Origin: Erodium maritimum
Lineage: Eukaryota; Streptophyta; Magnoliopsida; Geraniales; Geraniaceae
Direction of reading: 5' to 3'
DNA: 64,000 nt
NCBI GenBank assembly: GCA_963921825.1
Contig: OY997591.1
Coordinates: 51,667,825-51,731,824, forward strand
The translations under genes were made by a program, and so were the position numbers. The notes below the pieces were generated by a model. That model was not told the origin of the DNA. It worked only from the letters and a program-made list of their open reading frames with translations, and ran no database searches. Each line of letters opens with the position of its first letter. Position 1 is the stretch's first letter. Positions 60,551 to 64,000 of this stretch are shown piece after piece.

Positions 60551-60998
60551 AATTAAACTTTATGTGGGAGTTGGTAAAATATAAAATTAAAGTATTTTTT
60601 TTTACTAAAAAGTACATATTTCATTAAAATAGGTTCCAACTACAAGCAAGTGCATCAAGACAACATTTCTTGACCACTAAAAGCAGACAAAAATTTAATT
60701 TACAATAATTAAAATACCATTAAACTAGGGAAGATTGATTTGAACTTAGTGGAAGAAGGTGACATAGGGTATTACTCTCATACAATGATTAATATGATAC
60801 TAGTTTATTTAAATTAGGTTTATGGTATCAAGAGTTTCACTAATGAAAGACGTAGAAATTGAAAGAGAAAAATCTTTTAGGTAGATATGATTTTCAACAA
60901 CTATTCTCCCGATCACTAAGTCTCCAAATTTCTACCTAAGACAGTAACATTATTGGCCAAAGAACCACTAATTCTGAGATTCGTATTCAATGTCGGGT
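60551..60998. other. Intergenic, no gene seen
   Basis: AT-rich sequence between the LINE and the foldback element. No feature can be supported. Confidence 0.4.
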
Positions 60999-61006
60999 AG
61001 CATGAA

Positions 61007-62376
61007 CAGAGGAGAAATCAAATACAAACCATGTATTAACCTAAAAACTAGAGATCCAATCTAAGCCATCCATTTTAAGAATTGATGGATGAGATGCAAT
61101 TGAGTAGTTGACTGCAAAAAAAAAACAGCATTTTTTAGTAAGTAGTAAGTAGTAAGGGCTTTTTAGTAAAACTATCATATTATTTTTTTTAATCAATTCA
61201 CTAATTTAATTTTTCCCGCTTCGTTTGAACTCCGACTGGCTTCAAACTTGCGCCATTAGTTTTGTTTTTTTAAGGGCTTTAAATCAAGATCAGTCATGAA
61301 TATATTTTGAAGCACGAAAAAAATATATTTCGGTGTTGATTTTTTTTTTAAAAAAATATGGGTAATTTTTATCAACACTTTGCTCTGAATTTATCAACAC
61401 TTTTACACTGGTTTTATCATCACTTTACACTGGTTTTATCACCTCATTTTTCAAAACTGATCATGATTTTATCACCTTATCGCGTGTTTTTTATGAACAC
61501 TAGTTTTATCAACACTAAACATTAGGTTTATGATTCAATTACGTGTGTTTTATCACCCCCATCACATGTTTTTTTGAAGCGCGAATTTTTTATTTATTTC
61601 GGGGCTGGTTTTTAAAGAAATTATATCTGGCTAATTTTTATCAACACTTTGCTCTGGTTTTATCAACACTTTACACTGGTTTTATCAACACTTTACACTG
61701 GTTTTATCAACACTCTACACTGGTTTTATCACCCCATTCTCCAAAACTGATCATGATTTCTATCATCTCATCACGTGCTTTTTATGAACACCAGTTTTAT
61801 CAACATTAAACACTATGTTTATCATTAAATTACATGTGTTTTTATCACCTCATCACATGTTTTTTTTATCAACGCTAAACTCTAGTTTATTACACTTATT
61901 AACAAAATTGAACATGGTTTTTATCACCTCGGTACATGTTTTATCAACATTTAGCACTAGTTTGATACCTCCGATATAAACATTTATTAGTGAAGATTTA
62001 TCAACACTCAACATTATTTTTATCACTCCGATATACCTTTTTATTTTCGTGCTTCAAAATATATTCATGATTGATCTTGATTTAAAGCCCTTGAAAAAAT
62101 AAAAATATTGGCGCAAGTTTGAAGCTAATCGGAGTTCAAACGAATCGGGAAATATTAAATTAGTGAATTGGTGAAAAAAATGGATACTTGTCCACATGAC
62201 ACCATGCTTTTATAATTATGCCATTGCTTGTGTGAGAAATGATGAAAGTGACGTGTGTTTGGGTGAAATTGAGGTGATGATGTGACATCATGGTGAATGT
62301 TGGATGTTAGGTGTGTGTGGCTAGGATTGGTTCTCTAGTTTTTAAGTTAAGAGTGGTTTGTAGCCGATTTCACCTC
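61007..62376. mobile_element. Foldback element FB-2 with long arms and internal repeats
   Basis: Ends GAGGAGAAATCAAATACAAACC and the inverse GGTTTGTAGCCGATTTCACCTC. Flanks share AGCATGAA (60999-61006 and 62377-62384), 8 bp and perhaps 9 with one mismatch, consistent with a Mutator-like duplication. Inner arms (about 61186-61325 and 62045-62180) are inverted: CCCGCTTCGTTTGAACTCCGA, AACTTGCGCCA, AAATCAAGATCAGTCATGAA. Between them are many imperfect copies of TTTATCAACACTTTACACTGG. The arms are related to those of FB-1 although the internal repeats are not. Confidence 0.75.
61340..62040. repeat. Irregular tandem repeats of a 20-25 bp unit in FB-2
   Basis: At least a dozen imperfect copies of 'TTTATCAACACTTTACACTGG' or 'TTTATCACC(T/C)CAT', arranged in a higher-order block that recurs (61340-61570 and 61620-61870). 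Confidence 0.8.
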
Positions 62377-62384
62377 AGCATGAA

Positions 62385-63395
62385 AATATAGAACAATTAT
62401 TCAAGATAACTTGTAATTCATAAAATTCACTGAAGCAACGTACTAACATACAATCATATGTTCAATTAGCACTCATTACCCATAGTATTTAACTCTTGAA
62501 TATAAACTCTTAATTATCATAAGAAACTACACATACACTCAAAAGCTCTCAAAGGAAAAAATATTAGTTGTTGTTGGAGGTTCTCTGTTACCGATCGAGG
62601 TCACACCGAGTCTCAAAGACTATAACGAGTCTTACGTGTTGTTCTGCAACTACATTGCACCGCCCCGCGCCGTCTGTTGTTCGATCGGCACATACGTTCT
62701 ACGACATCAAATCGCAGTCGATCTTCACGTACGCGTTATTATATTTATAGCCACACTTTCCTTCTTCTGGTATTGTTGTGCACTGATTTTTGAAGGTTTC
62801 GATGGTCAACTTCTTGGTTTGGAATTGTTGAAACATGGGTCCGGACAAAAACTGACAACAACTAAAGGTTTATCAACTAAACACCCGCACAGGCCGTTTG
62901 AAGAAGGCTTTGGAGCAATCCAGTCAGTGGGTTTGGGATCCGGGGGTGGAACGACAATATGGGGTATGTTTCCACAACACCCAAGGTCGGGTTATCCCGA
63001 CATATCAAGACGAATCGACAATACAAAAACGCCCCCTTACGAAAACTATGTGTTTCAGGAGAATCGGTATCATAGACTTCCTAGTTTTGGTGTTCTGCTA
63101 TATTATATGTTTCGTTATTTCATGTTTTCGCATTTCTTGTTTCTGTTTTTAGGTTTCTGATCAGTTTTATGCTTGATTTAGGTGTGTTTTTAGTTGTTTG
63201 ATTTTATTTTGTTTGGATGGTAGAACGAGGTTTCTCTTCGTATTTGTCTGAGATGCAAATTAGACTCTTTTTACGGGTCCAAGAGCGCTCGGTCACCAAC
63301 GAGGGCGGACATATTCAAGAGCCCAGGGCCTATGGTCCTTCGTAACTGAAGTTTAGCATTAATGCATTTAACCTCGTTGTCGTTTAAAAAAAAAC
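62385..63395 (+). mobile_element. Possible 5'-truncated LINE/retroposon tail
   Basis: A weak coding stretch (62636-63160) without a recognised domain, then a 3' UTR-like region that ends CTCGTTGTCGTTT followed by nine A (63387-63395). The A run after non-coding sequence suggests a retroposed 3' end on the plus strand. The start is not determined. Confidence 0.3.
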
Positions 63396-64000
63396 ACTTC
63401 ATATGAGTGTGTCACCATCCAACAATACAATGCATAAAGTAGAAAAAGAGAGACTACACGTCGAATAGGGATGGATGGTGGCAGCGTAAAGGTGGCTTCT
63501 CCAAATTGCAACACATATTACAATATTCTTAAGTTTAGTTTCCATAGATAATTCGAAGTTAGGGTTCAGATAATCTAATCGATGGCGCGTCAAGGGACGG
63601 AGTGGTTCATCATGAGCGGATCCGCACTATTTAGACATATTGAGGCGGTTTGGGATGATCACTTTACCAACTTCGTTGTCTTCGCTCAGTTTTGCTCCTT
63701 TTTCCCTATTTTTTTCATTGATCAGAAAGATTAATATTCTATTCAACCAATGTTGTGGACTAATCTTACGGACATGACTGAGTATAAATACACCTGGGAG
63801 ACCTAAAAGTACTTTCACCAAAAAAAACTTGGCGGAGGGTCGTCAAATACAATCCGAAGTGAAACGGTTGTCATTATCGAACATACAGTAAGAGAACGAG
63901 ATTTGATGAGACCGAGCCCTATTCATCTTCTCTCCACCTCTTGCATCACCCCCTATAATACTGCCTATATTTGGATTCCTTATTCTCCAATATGGATGGG
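63396..64000. other. Right-edge sequence, no gene seen
   Basis: Mixed composition, with another A run after TACTTTCACC near 63820 that might be a second retroposon tail. No gene can be supported up to the window end. Confidence 0.3.

Noticed and set aside
62636-63160. 174-codon frame as a membrane protein gene
   Set aside because: No recognisable family, irregular composition, overlapping frames of similar quality, and an A tail downstream.

Overview
This is nuclear DNA from a flowering plant, most likely a core eudicot. The evidence is two intron-bearing plant genes (a group C bZIP factor related to CPRF2/BZO2H and a chloroplast TatA/Tha4 protein), plant-type LINEs, a SIRE-like Copia relic, PIF/Harbinger, hAT and Mutator-like elements, and large solo LTRs resembling plant Tekay-type Ty3 elements. 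I cannot name the species. Only about 7.5 kb of the 64 kb is host gene, introns included; most of the rest is decayed or nested transposable elements.

Left part (1-20 kb): a broken RRM-domain gene or LINE ORF1-like fragment on the minus strand at the edge; a PIF/Harbinger transposase element with TAA target duplications (1499-3354); the complete six-exon bZIP gene on the minus strand (3781-8550); an ORF1-only LINE relative (9.2-10.2 kb); a decayed SIRE-like Copia gag region with a primer binding site (to 14.5 kb); and non-coding LTR-retroelement sequence (14.6-16.3 and 18.8-20.5 kb), apparently split by a second Harbinger element that carries two Myb-like genes and no transposase.

Middle (20-45 kb): a solo LTR (20461-23563); a 345-bp Mutator-type MITE with a perfect 9-bp duplication; a third Harbinger element with the same two-Myb layout (25168-27525); then a dense nest. 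The nest holds three DUF4283/zinc-knuckle retroposons without endonuclease or reverse transcriptase (28603-31053, 31717-33180 and a minus-strand copy over 34.9-40.8 kb), a hAT-type element with an 8-bp duplication filled by three later insertions, a solo LTR (35759-38592, TSD CATTC) and a second hAT-like element carrying a MITE and a long TAA microsatellite.

Right part (45-64 kb): the two-exon chloroplast TatA gene (45086-47846, plus strand). Beside it is a near-complete but dead L1-type LINE on the minus strand (48396-60541) with a 9-bp target duplication. A 3.0-kb solo LTR (TSD ATAGG) splits its last 33 codons from the rest of ORF2, and a 1.5-kb insertion bracketed by a 116-bp direct repeat splits ORF1. 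A foldback element with long inverted arms and internal repeats lies at 61.0-62.4 kb, followed by probable LINE tail fragments.

The most notable observations are (i) three solo LTRs of one family, each with a different minisatellite at the same place in the LTR; (ii) half-LINEs encoding only an ORF1/Gag-like protein; (iii) foldback elements that share arm sequence but carry unrelated internal repeats; (iv) Harbinger derivatives with two Myb-like genes and a shared promoter block; and (v) the order of nesting, readable from intact target-site duplications. No computation was run: boundaries and repeat counts were read by eye.
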